Assembly (NCBI RefSeq): GCF_001455965.1
Contig: NZ_LKKO01000058.1
Span: 1 to 64,000 of the forward strand
Direction of reading: 5' to 3'
Origin: Methylobacterium sp. GXS13
Lineage (GTDB): Bacteria > Pseudomonadota > Alphaproteobacteria > Rhizobiales > Beijerinckiaceae
DNA: 64,000 nucleotides
The position numbers and the translations under genes are program-made. The number at the start of each line of letters is the position of its first letter. The first letter of the stretch is position 1. Shown here one piece after another: positions 25,856 through 34,980 of the stretch. Under the pieces are notes generated by a model. That model ran no database searches and was not told where the DNA came from. It was given only the letters and a program-made list of their open reading frames with translations.

Positions 25856-27931
25856 ATGGCATCGCTTCCACTGAAAGCCGCGGTCGCCGGCAGTCTTTCG
25901 CTGGCATTCGTCTTCGCCGGCGGAACGGCGTTTCTGACCCAACGCATTGATGCCGCGTTTGAAGAACAGACGGCCAAGATCCAGTCCGAGACCCTGTCGA
26001 ACGAGGCGCGCGAGGTTCGCGCGCAACTGGCCGCGGCGGCCGAGACGGCAGAAAGCCTCGCGGTCGCGACCGCGGCCCTGCGGGCGAGTGGGATCCAGGA
26101 TCGCGCGGCCTACGATGCCGTTGTCCACGATTTGCTGCGCGCCAATCCCCATCTTCTCGCCACCTGGACCGGCTGGGAGCCGGACGCGCTCGATGGTCGC
26201 GACAAGGACTTTGCCGGCACGGCTTCATCGGACGCGACAGGTCGCTTCCTGCCCTACTGGAATCGTGGCACGGGTGAGATCAAGCGAGAGGTGCTCACCG
26301 GATACGATACTGAGACGGATGGTGCCTACTACCTGCTGCCGAAGCGGCTCAACCGCCCGGTTGCCATCGAGCCCTATATCTATCCCGTAGCCGGCCAAAA
26401 GCTGACGATCATGTCGTTCGGCGCACCGATCACGGTGGATGGGACGTATCGGGGGACGGCCGGCATCGACCTGGACCTCGGCTCCCTCAACGCCGCGTTG
26501 AATGTGGTGAAGCCGTTCGGCACCGGCTACCTGGCCGTGGTTTCGGCGAGCGGGATCAGCGTCGCCCATCGGACCGGCGAGGCCGCCGGAAAACCGCTCC
26601 GGACCGTCGATGCCTCCGCAGCCGATGCCGCGCAGGCGGCGATCGCCGCGGGATCCCATGTCGTGGTCGATGCGGCAGGCCCGGACGGCGCGCTGTGGCG
26701 CTACATGTCGGAGCCGATACAGGCCGGCGGTACTCAGGATCGTTGGGCGGTGGTGGCCGCCGTGCCTGTCCGGACGCTGACGGCCGCCGCTGATCAGGCA
26801 CGGACGATGCTCATCGGCATCTCGCTCCTGTGTGTGCTGATCGGCTGCGCTGTCCTGGTTGGCGTGCTGCACAGGATGGTCGGGACGCCGATCCGCGCTC
26901 TCGGGGCGGCCATCGGCGATATGGCCGGCTGTAATTATGAGGCGAGCGTGCCCGAGGCCCGGCGCTCGGATGAGGTCGGGATCGTCGGGCAGGCGGTCCT
27001 GAAGCTGCGGGACGGGCTGCGCCGGCAAGCCGACACCGACGCCCTCGACAAGGCCGCCGCCCAGGCTGCCACCGAGGCGGAGCGCAAGAAGGCAATGGCG
27101 ACGCTGGCGAGTGAGTTCGAACGGGCGGTGGGCGGCATCGTCGAGACGGTCACGGCCGCCGCGAACGAGCTTCAGGCCACGGCCCAGAGCCTATCCGGCA
27201 CGGCCAGCGATACCGCCGTGCAGTCGACCACTGCCGCAGCCGCAGCCGAAGAGGCGGCGTCGAATGTCGGCGCCGCAGCCTCGGCGGCCGAGGAGCTGGG
27301 CACGTCGGTCCAGGAGATCGGCCGGCAGGTCCACGGCTCGGCCCAGCTCGCTCAGGCCGCGGCCGCAGAGGCCTCGCACACGGTGGAGTTGGTGCAGGAG
27401 CTGAGCACGGCGGTGACGACGATCGGGGACGTAGTGACGCTGATCACGAATATCGCGGCCCAGACGAACCTGCTGGCGCTCAACGCCACGATCGAGGCGG
27501 CCCGGGCCGGGGAGGCCGGTCGCGGCTTCGCCGTCGTTGCCGCCGAGGTCAAGGAACTGGCCAATCAGACTGCCAAGGCGACGGAAGCAATCGCCGGCCA
27601 GATCGCGCGCATCCAGGGTTCGACCGGCGAGGCGGTGACGGCGATCGGCACGATCTCGGCGCGCATCGACGAGATCAACGGCGTCGCCGCCACGATCGCG
27701 GCCGCGGTCGAGCAGCAGGGCGCTGCAACCCAGGAGATCGTCCGCAACGTAACACAGGCCGCCTCGGGAACGGGCGAGGTGACGACCAACATCACCCGGG
27801 TCGCCGACGCCGCCGAGATGACCGGCGCGGCCGCGAGCCAGGTCCTTACCTCAGCCTCCGAGCTGTCGCATCAATCCGACCAGCTGAACGCCGAGGTGAA
27901 CCGCTTCCTCGGCACTGTGCGGGTGGCCTGA
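25856..27931 (+). CDS. Methyl-accepting chemotaxis protein with large periplasmic sensor
   Basis: 691 residues. TM1 is at about 8-28; the periplasmic part up to about 315 has dCache-like features (WTGWEPDALDGRDKDF, then DGAYYLLPKRLN and TVDGTYRGTAGIDLDLGSLN). TM2 is about 316-338, followed by a HAMP segment with RRSDEVGIVGQAVLKLRDGL. The signalling tip is NIAAQTNLLALNATIEAARA, then GEAGRGFAVVAAEVKELANQ. There is no C-terminal CheR pentapeptide. It is a stand-alone gene behind an AT-rich 200-base leader. The ligand is unknown; dCache sensors often bind amino acids or organic acids. Confidence 0.92.
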   Translation: MASLPLKAAVAGSLSLAFVFAGGTAFLTQRIDAAFEEQTAKIQSETLSNEAREVRAQLAAAAETAESLAVATAALRASGIQDRAAYDAVVHDLLRANPHLLATWTGWEPDALDGRDKDFAGTASSDATGRFLPYWNRGTGEIKREVLTGYDTETDGAYYLLPKRLNRPVAIEPYIYPVAGQKLTIMSFGAPITVDGTYRGTAGIDLDLGSLNAALNVVKPFGTGYLAVVSASGISVAHRTGEAAGKPLRTVDASAADAAQAAIAAGSHVVVDAAGPDGALWRYMSEPIQAGGTQDRWAVVAAVPVRTLTAAADQARTMLIGISLLCVLIGCAVLVGVLHRMVGTPIRALGAAIGDMAGCNYEASVPEARRSDEVGIVGQAVLKLRDGLRRQADTDALDKAAAQAATEAERKKAMATLASEFERAVGGIVETVTAAANELQATAQSLSGTASDTAVQSTTAAAAAEEAASNVGAAASAAEELGTSVQEIGRQVHGSAQLAQAAAAEASHTVELVQELSTAVTTIGDVVTLITNIAAQTNLLALNATIEAARAGEAGRGFAVVAAEVKELANQTAKATEAIAGQIARIQGSTGEAVTAIGTISARIDEINGVAATIAAAVEQQGAATQEIVRNVTQAASGTGEVTTNITRVADAAEMTGAAASQVLTSASELSHQSDQLNAEVNRFLGTVRVA

Positions 27932-28215
27932 GGGGCCAAGCTTTCTCGCCGGCGCTCTTGCCTTTTTCATCGCGCCCATAGGGACCACGGCCGGTCGTAC
28001 GTGGCCGGGTGAGGCGCGTGTCCCCTCTTCCGTGCAGGAGAGGGCTCGCGTCGCGACCTTCTTAAGCCGATGTATGGATGCGGTAGCCCTCTTCGGTAGA
28101 GAGGGCGCGCGTGATCCCCTTACTGGACTGTCCACCCGCACCGCGGATGAGACCAATCCCCGCCCCAAGATCCGCACGCCCCCGCGCGCGCCCCGATCAA
28201 GCCGGGCTCCCGGGC

Positions 28216-28998
28216 CTACCCGTCCTTGCGCGCGACGATGAACACCCTCGGGAAGGACAGCAGACGCCGTCCGTCGCTGCGGCGCGGGTAGCCCGATTCG
28301 ATCGCAGCCTCATAGGCGGCGAGGAAGCTGCCTGTCTGGTCCGGGTCCAGCAGATCGAGGAATGGACGCAGTCCGGTTGCCCTGACCCAGGCCACGATGG
28401 CGGCGGCATCTGCCATCGGGTGGTGATAGGCGGTGCGCCAGACATCCACGTCGGCGGCGAGCGGCGCCAGCAAATCGTAATAGTGGGCCGGTTCCAGCAT
28501 GCGTCCGAGGCGCCCGGCCAACGCCGGATCGCCGATCGCCTCGGCCCAGGGCCCGGACGCGGCGGTCTCGCGCATCAGGCGGTGCGACGGCTCAGCGAGG
28601 TTGTCCGGCATCAGGATCGCCAGCACGACGCCCGGCGCCAGCAGATCGAACAGCCGAGGCAGCAGCACCGGATGGTCCGGCAACCATTGCAGCACCGCGT
28701 TGGCGTAGATCAGGTCCGGCGCCCGCTCCAGTGTCCAGGTCGCGGCGTCGGCCAGCGCGAAGGTCAGGTCGGGCAGCCGGGCTCGGGCGCTCTCCAGCAT
28801 CGCCGGCGAGGTGTCGAGGCCGATTACCTCCGCCTCCGGGAAGCGCGCCGCGATCAAGGCCGTGGAATTGCCGGGGCCGCAGCCGAGATCGTAGGCGAGG
28901 CGTGGCTCTGTGAGCGGCACGCGCGCCAGGAGCTCGGCTGCCGGGCGGGTGCGCTCGTCCTCGAAGCGGGTGTAGAGGGCGGGGTTCCAATCGGTCAT
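28216..28998 (-). CDS. tam: Trans-aconitate 2-methyltransferase
   Basis: 260 residues. Methylates trans-aconitate, a by-product that inhibits aconitase. MTDWNPALYTRFEDERTRPA at the N-terminus and AYDLGCGPGNSTALIAARFP (SAM motif I) are diagnostic; APDLIYANAVLQWLPDHPVL and RMLEPAHYYDLLAP follow as in Tam proteins. The 280-base gap between it and the upstream chemoreceptor gene (convergent) holds no further gene. It is followed on the same strand by no obvious partner; the HAD gene upstream is 23 bases away. Confidence 0.92.
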   Translation of the reverse strand: MTDWNPALYTRFEDERTRPAAELLARVPLTEPRLAYDLGCGPGNSTALIAARFPEAEVIGLDTSPAMLESARARLPDLTFALADAATWTLERAPDLIYANAVLQWLPDHPVLLPRLFDLLAPGVVLAILMPDNLAEPSHRLMRETAASGPWAEAIGDPALAGRLGRMLEPAHYYDLLAPLAADVDVWRTAYHHPMADAAAIVAWVRATGLRPFLDLLDPDQTGSFLAAYEAAIESGYPRRSDGRRLLSFPRVFIVARKDG

Positions 28999-29021
28999 CG
29001 TGCTCCCCTCCTGCTCTGTGG

Positions 29022-29723
29022 TCAGCAGCCCAGCTGGTCGGCCAGGTCCGTCAGGTCCCGGGCCGCGTAGGTCACCGGGATGCTGGGCGCGGTCTCGCCG
29101 CCAGCCGGCCCGTGCTCGTGGGGCCGAGCGATGTGAGCGGTGGACAGGCCGTGGCTCGCCGCCGCCACGAGATCGTTCGAATGGGCGGCCACCATCAGGG
29201 TTTCTGCGGGGGCGAAGCCGAAAGCCGCCACCGCGTCGCGGTAGAGCGCGGGCTTCGGCTTATAGTCGCGGGAATAGCCGGCGCCCAGGATCGCGTCGAA
29301 GATCAGGCCGTTGCGCCGGGCGAGGTCGGCCATCAGCCGGACATGGCCGTTCGAGTTCGGCGCCAGGAGGTGCCGCTCCCGCAGCCGGCGCATCGCGTCC
29401 GGCACGTCCGGCCAGGCGTCGAGCCGGTGCCAAGCCTGAACCAACTCCCGCCGCACATCCTCGGGCACACCGGCGATGCCGAGCTGCGCCAGCACGTCGG
29501 GCAGGGATTCCGCCTGAAGCGTGTCGAGATCGACGAAGGGCCGGGCGCCGGAGCGCACGGTTTCCATCGAGGGATTGTAGCGGCCGCGCCAGGCATCCGC
29601 GAAGGCACCGGCATCCAGGGCTGGCGCGTAGGCGCCGAGCAGGCGCGCGGCCTCCCGAGCGACCCCGGAGCGCCAGTCGACGAGCGTCCCGAAGACGTCG
29701 AAGACGAGCGCCCGGATCGTCAC
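29022..29723 (-). CDS. Haloacid dehalogenase, type II (HAD superfamily)
   Basis: 233 residues. The nucleophile aspartate is in LVFDVFGTLVDWRSGV, the second motif is APNSNGHVRLM, the lysine is in DYKPKPALYRDAVAAFG and the acidic motif is MVAAHSNDLVAA. This set resembles (S)-2-haloacid dehalogenase rather than a phosphatase, though the substrate needs testing. Its start overlaps the trpS stop by ATGA, so the two are translationally coupled. Confidence 0.88.
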   Translation of the reverse strand: MTIRALVFDVFGTLVDWRSGVAREAARLLGAYAPALDAGAFADAWRGRYNPSMETVRSGARPFVDLDTLQAESLPDVLAQLGIAGVPEDVRRELVQAWHRLDAWPDVPDAMRRLRERHLLAPNSNGHVRLMADLARRNGLIFDAILGAGYSRDYKPKPALYRDAVAAFGFAPAETLMVAAHSNDLVAAASHGLSTAHIARPHEHGPAGGETAPSIPVTYAARDLTDLADQLGC

Positions 29724-30784
29724 CGCACCGCCTGAAGGTTCGGGCTCCGGCGGACGAAGCCGACGATGTCCTTCACCGCGTCGAGGGTCTGGGCCGCGAT
29801 CGTCTCGGCCCGCCCGGCGCCGTCGGCCAGCACGGCATCGATATGACCAGGATCGGCGGTCAGCCGGCGCATCTCCCCAGCGATCGGCGCGAGATTGGTC
29901 ACCGCGAGATCGGCCAGCGCCGGCTTGAAGGTCGAGAATTGCGCCCCGCCGAAATCACGCAGTACCGCCTCGCGGGTGATGCCGGCGAGCGCCGCGTAGA
30001 TCCCCACGAGGTTGTCGGCTTCCGGCCGCTCCTTGAGCCCCGCGATCTCGGAGGGGAGCGGCTCCGAATCAGTCTTCGCCCGCCGGATCTTCTGGGCTAT
30101 GGTGTCGGCCTCGTCGGTGAGGTTGATGCGCGCGTTGTCGGATGGGTCCGACTTCGACATCTTCTTCGATCCATCCCGCAGCGACATGACCCGGGCCGCC
30201 GGGCCGCCGCGCAGCGGCTCGGTGATCGGAAAGAACGCCTCGCCATGGCCATGGGCCGCGATCGACTTCGAGAAGTCGGTGTTGAACTTCTGGGCGATGT
30301 CCCGGGTCAGCTCCAGATGCTGCTTCTGGTCCTCGCCCACGGGGACATGGGTGGCGCGGTAGGCCAGGATGTCGGCCGCCATCAGCACCGGGTAGTCGTA
30401 GAGCCCGATCGAGGCGTTCTCCCGGTCCTTGCCGGCCTTCTCCTTGAACTGGGTCATGCGGTTCAGCCAGCCCAGCCGCGCGACGCAGTTGAACACCCAG
30501 GCGAGCTCGGCGTGCTGAGGCACCTGGCTCTGGTTGAACACGATCGAGCGCTTCGGATCGATGCCGGCGGCCAGAAATGCTGCCGTGACTTCGCGGATCT
30601 GGCCGCGCAGGGCCTCCGGGTCCTGCCAGACGGTGATCGCGTGCATGTCGACCACGCAGTACAGGCACTGCGCCTCGCGTGCCTGCATCTCCACGAAGCG
30701 TTTTACCGCCCCAAGGTAATTGCCCAGATGCAGGTTGCCGGTGGGCTGGACGCCCGAGAAGACCAATTCGGTGAACGCGGCCAT
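29720..30784 (-). CDS. trpS: Tryptophanyl-tRNA synthetase
   Basis: 354 residues. Class I synthetase with the HIGH-like sequence PTGNLHLGNYLGAVKRF at residues 14-30 and the KMSKS loop in SLRDGSKKMSKSDPSDNARI. ARLGWLNRMTQFKEKAGKDR and PVLMAADILAYRATHVPVGE are the tryptophan and ATP-site regions. Length is in the normal range. The downstream HAD gene overlaps by four bases. No tryptophan leader or T-box is seen in the 93 bases upstream. Confidence 0.97.
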   Translation of the reverse strand: MAAFTELVFSGVQPTGNLHLGNYLGAVKRFVEMQAREAQCLYCVVDMHAITVWQDPEALRGQIREVTAAFLAAGIDPKRSIVFNQSQVPQHAELAWVFNCVARLGWLNRMTQFKEKAGKDRENASIGLYDYPVLMAADILAYRATHVPVGEDQKQHLELTRDIAQKFNTDFSKSIAAHGHGEAFFPITEPLRGGPAARVMSLRDGSKKMSKSDPSDNARINLTDEADTIAQKIRRAKTDSEPLPSEIAGLKERPEADNLVGIYAALAGITREAVLRDFGGAQFSTFKPALADLAVTNLAPIAGEMRRLTADPGHIDAVLADGAGRAETIAAQTLDAVKDIVGFVRRSPNLQAVR

Positions 30785-30877
30785 CGGCGCCGATCCTGAA
30801 AACGAAGACGCCGGGGCTCCGCGCCTGCCGGGCGCGGGGTTACTCGCACCCGCGGCCCGGACCGGTCAAGGATGCCG

Positions 30878-31639
30878 TCACGGCTCCCGCGCACCGACGG
30901 CTGCGCTCGGGCAGAGATCGACCAGGACGCAGCGCCCGCAGGCCGGGCGGCGATGATGGCAGACCTGCTGGCCATGCAGCATCAGGATCTCGTGATTGTC
31001 GTAGAGATCCTGCGCGCTCCAGTCGGCGGGAAGCTGCGCCCGCAGGATCGCGTGCGAGGGCCCGACATCGACCCGGGGCCCGATCAGGCCGAGGCGCTGG
31101 GCAACCCGGTGGTGATGGCTGTCAACCGGCAGGGCCGGCATCCGCAGGGTCGAGAACGACAGCACCGCCGCGCTGGTTTTGGGGCCGATCCCGGGGATCG
31201 CCTCCAGCCACGCACGGGCCGCCGCGACATCCATGTCGCCCAGGAAGGCGAGGTCGAGGCTGCCGCACCGTTCCCGCACGGCGACCAGAACCTCGCGGAT
31301 CCGTGGCGCCTTGAGTTCCGGCCAGGTCACCCCGGCGATCGCCGCCTCGATCTCCGGCACCTCCGCGTCGATCACCGCCTCCCAATCTGGGAAGCGGGCG
31401 CGCAGAGCCTTGAAGGCCCGGCCGGACTCGGCGTTGCGGGTCCGGTGCGAGAGCAGCGACGAGACCAGCTCGCTCAGCGGATCGAGACTATGAAAGTACG
31501 GGATTGGGCAGCCATAGACCGGGCAGAGCCGAGCATGGATGGCCAGCGCCTTGTCGGCAACCGCCGGATCGCCCGGTAGCGAGGCGGTCCGGCGGCGCGA
31601 TGGCGGCGTGGAGGTGATTGGAAATAGGGAGGTCGGCAT
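30878..31639 (-). CDS. Endonuclease III-like DNA glycosylase (HhH-GPD)
   Basis: 253 residues. LEAIPGIGPKTSAAVLSFS is the helix-hairpin-helix with the catalytic lysine, and LPVDSHHHRVAQRLGL supplies the catalytic aspartate. The C-terminal cluster loop is CHHRRPACGRCVLVDLC, a C-x6-C-x2-C-x5-C pattern for a [4Fe-4S] cluster. It therefore looks like an active base-excision enzyme for oxidised pyrimidines. It differs from a standard Nth (SHHHR instead of THIFR), so it is probably the second, divergent paralogue seen in alphaproteobacteria. Confidence 0.9.
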   Translation of the reverse strand: MPTSLFPITSTPPSRRRTASLPGDPAVADKALAIHARLCPVYGCPIPYFHSLDPLSELVSSLLSHRTRNAESGRAFKALRARFPDWEAVIDAEVPEIEAAIAGVTWPELKAPRIREVLVAVRERCGSLDLAFLGDMDVAAARAWLEAIPGIGPKTSAAVLSFSTLRMPALPVDSHHHRVAQRLGLIGPRVDVGPSHAILRAQLPADWSAQDLYDNHEILMLHGQQVCHHRRPACGRCVLVDLCPSAAVGAREP

Positions 31640-31735
31640 GCTCGATGAATCCGCGAGCCGCCGCCACTGTTCCAGGTCGCCGAATACAGCGGCGATCTGT
31701 CCCCTCGGCCTGAACGGTACAGGCTTGGCCGGTGA

Positions 31736-32479
31736 TTACTTCACCAGCGCAAAAATATTCACGTCGAGATTGTCGTCGGTGCCGTCCTTCAAGTCGGTGG
31801 CGTATTCCTCCACGAAGCGGTCCTGGACGACGATGTCCTTGGCGTCGAGATAGGCCGTCAGCGTCTCGTAGGTGCTGTCGATCGATTCGTAGGAGCCCCG
31901 GTGGGGGAAGCGAAGGGCCTTGCCGGAGGGGGTCGTCCCGAAGCGCAGCCCGTCTGTCTCGGTAGGCGCCGGGTTCGGGGCGGCGGCCACCGGGATCATC
32001 GCCTCGAACTCGAAACCGTCATCGTCGGTGCGGGTGAAGACCGCCAGCGGCCGACCCGCGGGGGCGATGCCGAGCTTGGCGAGATCCGCCTCGATCCGCG
32101 TGAAAGCCTGGGTCAGGTTGACGATGGCCTCCTCCCACTTGGTCTTGCCCGAGACGATCGCGGCGGGCTTGGCCGGCAGGGTGACCTCGTCGACGTCGCC
32201 GGGCTCGCCCGGCTTTTCGATGAGGGTCGGACGCCCGGGCGTGCCCACCGCCGCCTGGCCTGCCGGGGGCGGCGCAATAGCTTGCTGGGGCGCCGGAGCC
32301 GCGCTCTTGGTCGGGTCGGCAACCGGGTTGGGCGCCGTGGTGGTCGGCAGCGGGCTGGTCTGGGCGGGCGCCGGCGCGGTGGAGGGCGGCGGCGCGGGCT
32401 GCTGCTGCGCGGCCAGTGGGCCGCCGGCGGCGAGGATCAGCGCGGTCGAGAAGGCGACGAGGGCACGAAGGCGGATCAC
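31736..32479 (-). CDS. Secreted protein with GyrI-like effector-binding domain
   Basis: 247 residues. A signal peptide (MIRLRALVAFSTALILAAGG) is followed by about 75 residues rich in Pro, Ala and Thr (QQQPAPPPSTAPAPAQ), then a folded C-terminal domain. The block GKALRFPHRGSYESIDSTYE with VQDRFVEEYATD matches the GyrI-like/AraC effector-binding fold (SOUL-like dimer). Such domains are usually cytoplasmic; here it should be periplasmic and anchored or spaced by the Pro-rich linker. The ligand is unknown. It lies 96 bases upstream of the glycosylase gene on the same strand. Confidence 0.82.
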   Translation of the reverse strand: MIRLRALVAFSTALILAAGGPLAAQQQPAPPPSTAPAPAQTSPLPTTTAPNPVADPTKSAAPAPQQAIAPPPAGQAAVGTPGRPTLIEKPGEPGDVDEVTLPAKPAAIVSGKTKWEEAIVNLTQAFTRIEADLAKLGIAPAGRPLAVFTRTDDDGFEFEAMIPVAAAPNPAPTETDGLRFGTTPSGKALRFPHRGSYESIDSTYETLTAYLDAKDIVVQDRFVEEYATDLKDGTDDNLDVNIFALVK

Positions 32480-32677
32480 GGGTGGCGCTCCGGTCGGGTC
32501 CCGGCGGATCGTCGCGTGGGCTCCCGCCGGCTAACCTAATGGCGATCCCGTCGGCCTGCGAGGGCGCGCACCACGAGAGCCGCGGGTGCGGCGCATCTGC
32601 CACGCTGACGGCCCCCCTCGCGTCGGGCGAGCGGGTTTGCCATATAGCCGCTCGATCCCCTCAAAGCTTCTGGCCGC

Positions 32678-33565
32678 ATGAGCGCACTCGCCCATAGACG
32701 CTTCCTGAAGATGCACGGCGCCGGCAACGCGATCGTGGTGCTGGACCTGCGGGGCTCGACCGCCAAGGTCCGGCCCGAGGAGGCCCGGGCGATCGCGCAG
32801 GATCCCGGCTCGCGCTTCGACCAGCTGATGGTGCTGCACGATCCCGTGAGCGCGGGCACCGACGCGTTCATGCGGATCTACAACACCGACGGCTCGGAAT
32901 CCGGCGCTTGCGGCAACGGCACCCGCTGCGTCGCCTACGCGATGCTCGACGACCCCGCCATGGCCCGCCCCGCCGAGGGCGGAAGGCTGGTCCTGGAAAC
33001 CGCAACCGGGCGGGTTGGCGTGCGCCGGATCTCGGAGCGCGCCTTCACGGTGGATATGGGCCGTCCAAAGCTCGCCTGGGACGAGATCCCCCTGTCCGAG
33101 CCCTTTCCCGACACGCGGCGGATCGAACTGCAGATCGGCCCGATCGACGATCCGATCCTGCACTCGCCAGCCGTCGTGAACATGGGCAACCCACACGCGG
33201 TGTTCTTCGTGGACCGGGATCCCGCCTCCTTCGACCTTGCCCGGATCGGGCCGATGCTGGAGAACCACCCGCTCTTCCCCGAGCGGGCTAACATCTCCAT
33301 CGCCCAGGTGACCGAACGCGAGGCGATCACGTTGCGGGTCTGGGAGCGCGGCGCCGGGCTGACGCTCGCCTGTGGCACGGCTGCCTGCGCCACCGTCGTG
33401 GCGGCCTCGCGCCTGCGGATGATCGGCCGGCAGGCCAATGTCCGCCTCCCCGGGGGCGAGTTGTTCGTGGAATGGCGCGCCGACGACCACGTCCTGATGA
33501 CCGGCCCGGTCGCGCTCGTCGCCGAGGGCACCCTGGCGCCGGAGCTGTTTGCCGGCGTCGCCTGA
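32678..33565 (+). CDS. dapF: Diaminopimelate epimerase
   Basis: 295 residues. Interconverts LL- and meso-diaminopimelate for lysine and peptidoglycan. FLKMHGAGNAIVVLDLRG starts the fold; the two catalytic cysteines are in ESGACGNGTRCVAYA (about Cys78) and LTLACGTAACATVVAASR. NMGNPHAVFFVD is another family block. The stop codon overlaps the start of mtaB (TGATG), so translation is coupled. Confidence 0.96.
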   Translation: MSALAHRRFLKMHGAGNAIVVLDLRGSTAKVRPEEARAIAQDPGSRFDQLMVLHDPVSAGTDAFMRIYNTDGSESGACGNGTRCVAYAMLDDPAMARPAEGGRLVLETATGRVGVRRISERAFTVDMGRPKLAWDEIPLSEPFPDTRRIELQIGPIDDPILHSPAVVNMGNPHAVFFVDRDPASFDLARIGPMLENHPLFPERANISIAQVTEREAITLRVWERGAGLTLACGTAACATVVAASRLRMIGRQANVRLPGGELFVEWRADDHVLMTGPVALVAEGTLAPELFAGVA

Positions 33566-34791
33566 TGGGCGTCGAGACCCTCACCTTCGGGTGCCGGCTC
33601 AACACGGTTGAATCGGAAGCCCTGCGGGTCCACGCGGCGGCGGACGGGCGCGACCGGGTGGTGGTGAACACCTGCGCGGTGACTCAGGAAGCCGGCCGGC
33701 AGGCCCGCAAGGCGATCCGCCGGATCGCCCGGGAACGGCCCGGAACCGAGATCGTCGTTACCGGCTGTGGCGCTGAGGTCGAGACCGAAGCCTACGCGGC
33801 CATGCCCGAGGTGACGCGCCTCGTCGGCAATGCCGAGAAGCTCAGTTCCACGGGCTGGTCGCCCTCCGGCACCGGCCCGGGCGCCGTGATGACGGCCCGA
33901 ACCATCGCGCCGACGCGGATCGACGCCGTCACCGGCCATACGCGGGCCTTCGTGCCGGTGCAGAACGGCTGCGACCATCGCTGCACCTTCTGCATCATCC
34001 CGTTTGGCCGCGGCACCTCGCGCTCAATGCCGGTGGCCGACGTCATCGCGCAGGTCGAGACCATCGTGGCCCATGGCGGCCGCGAGGTCGTCCTCACCGG
34101 TGTCGACCTCACGGCCTATGGCCGCGATCTGCCCGGACCGCCACTCGCCCTCGGGGGCCTGGTGCGGGCGATCCTCCGGGGCGTGCCGGAGCTGGCGCGC
34201 CTGCGCGTCTCCTCGATCGACTCGGTGGAGGCGGACGACGCGCTGCTCGCGGCGCTCGCCGAGGAGGAGCGGCTGATGCCGCACCTGCACCTGTCCCTCC
34301 AGGCCGGCGACGACCTGATCCTGAAGCGGATGAAGCGCCGGCACAGCCGCGCCGATGCGATCCGCTTCTGCGAGACGGTACGCGCCTTGCGCCCCGAGGT
34401 GGTGTTCGGCGCGGACCTCATCGCGGGCTTCCCCACGGAGACCGAGGCGCAGTTCACCCGCTCCCTCGACCTCGTGGCCGAGTGCGGGCTGACGCATCTG
34501 CACGTCTTCCCCTATTCCCCCCGCCCCGGGACGCCGGCCGCCCGCATACCCCCTGTGGCGGCCGATGCGATCCGCGACCGCGCCGCCCGCCTGCGCGAAG
34601 CCGGCGCGGACGCGTTGCGCCGGCATCTCGACGCTCAGGTCGGGCGCAGGCTGACGGTTCTGGCCGAGCGCGGCGGCACCGGCCGGAGCGCGGATTTCAC
34701 GCCCGTGCGGCTGACCGGAGAGGTCGCGGCAGGGACGTTTCACGCGGTCTCGATCGCGGGGCACGATGGCACGCGGCTGATCGCGGCTTGA
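33565..34791 (+). CDS. mtaB: tRNA t6A37 methylthiotransferase
   Basis: 408 residues. Radical SAM enzyme that converts t6A to ms2t6A at position 37 of tRNAs reading ANN codons. The UPF0004 domain has cysteines in TFGCRLNTVES, VNTCAVTQEAG and VTGCGAEVE; the radical SAM cluster is NGCDHRCTFCIIPFGRG. HLHLSLQAGDDLILKRMKRR and TETEAQFTRSLDLVAECG are MiaB/MtaB blocks. The start at 33565 overlaps the dapF stop; the upstream extension of the frame is a dapF shadow. Confidence 0.93.
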   Translation: MGVETLTFGCRLNTVESEALRVHAAADGRDRVVVNTCAVTQEAGRQARKAIRRIARERPGTEIVVTGCGAEVETEAYAAMPEVTRLVGNAEKLSSTGWSPSGTGPGAVMTARTIAPTRIDAVTGHTRAFVPVQNGCDHRCTFCIIPFGRGTSRSMPVADVIAQVETIVAHGGREVVLTGVDLTAYGRDLPGPPLALGGLVRAILRGVPELARLRVSSIDSVEADDALLAALAEEERLMPHLHLSLQAGDDLILKRMKRRHSRADAIRFCETVRALRPEVVFGADLIAGFPTETEAQFTRSLDLVAECGLTHLHVFPYSPRPGTPAARIPPVAADAIRDRAARLREAGADALRRHLDAQVGRRLTVLAERGGTGRSADFTPVRLTGEVAAGTFHAVSIAGHDGTRLIAA

Positions 34792-34980
34792 GTCGCCCAT
34801 CGCCTGACGCGTCCCGGTCCAGCCCCTCTCCTACGGCGCGAACTGGGCGAGCCAGAACGTCCGTTCGATTGACGCAGCTGAGACCGCACACGGTCCCGCC
34901 TTCGACACCCTGAGACGAGCCGGGGTCGGCTCTGCCGCCGCAGGGGCGCCGCTGACCAAAGCCTTGGTTTGGAAGCCGTA

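Noticed and set aside
29000..30799. 599-codon plus-strand frame over the dehalogenase and trpS genes
   Set aside because: Arg/Gly/Pro-rich shadow; both minus-strand genes are well supported.
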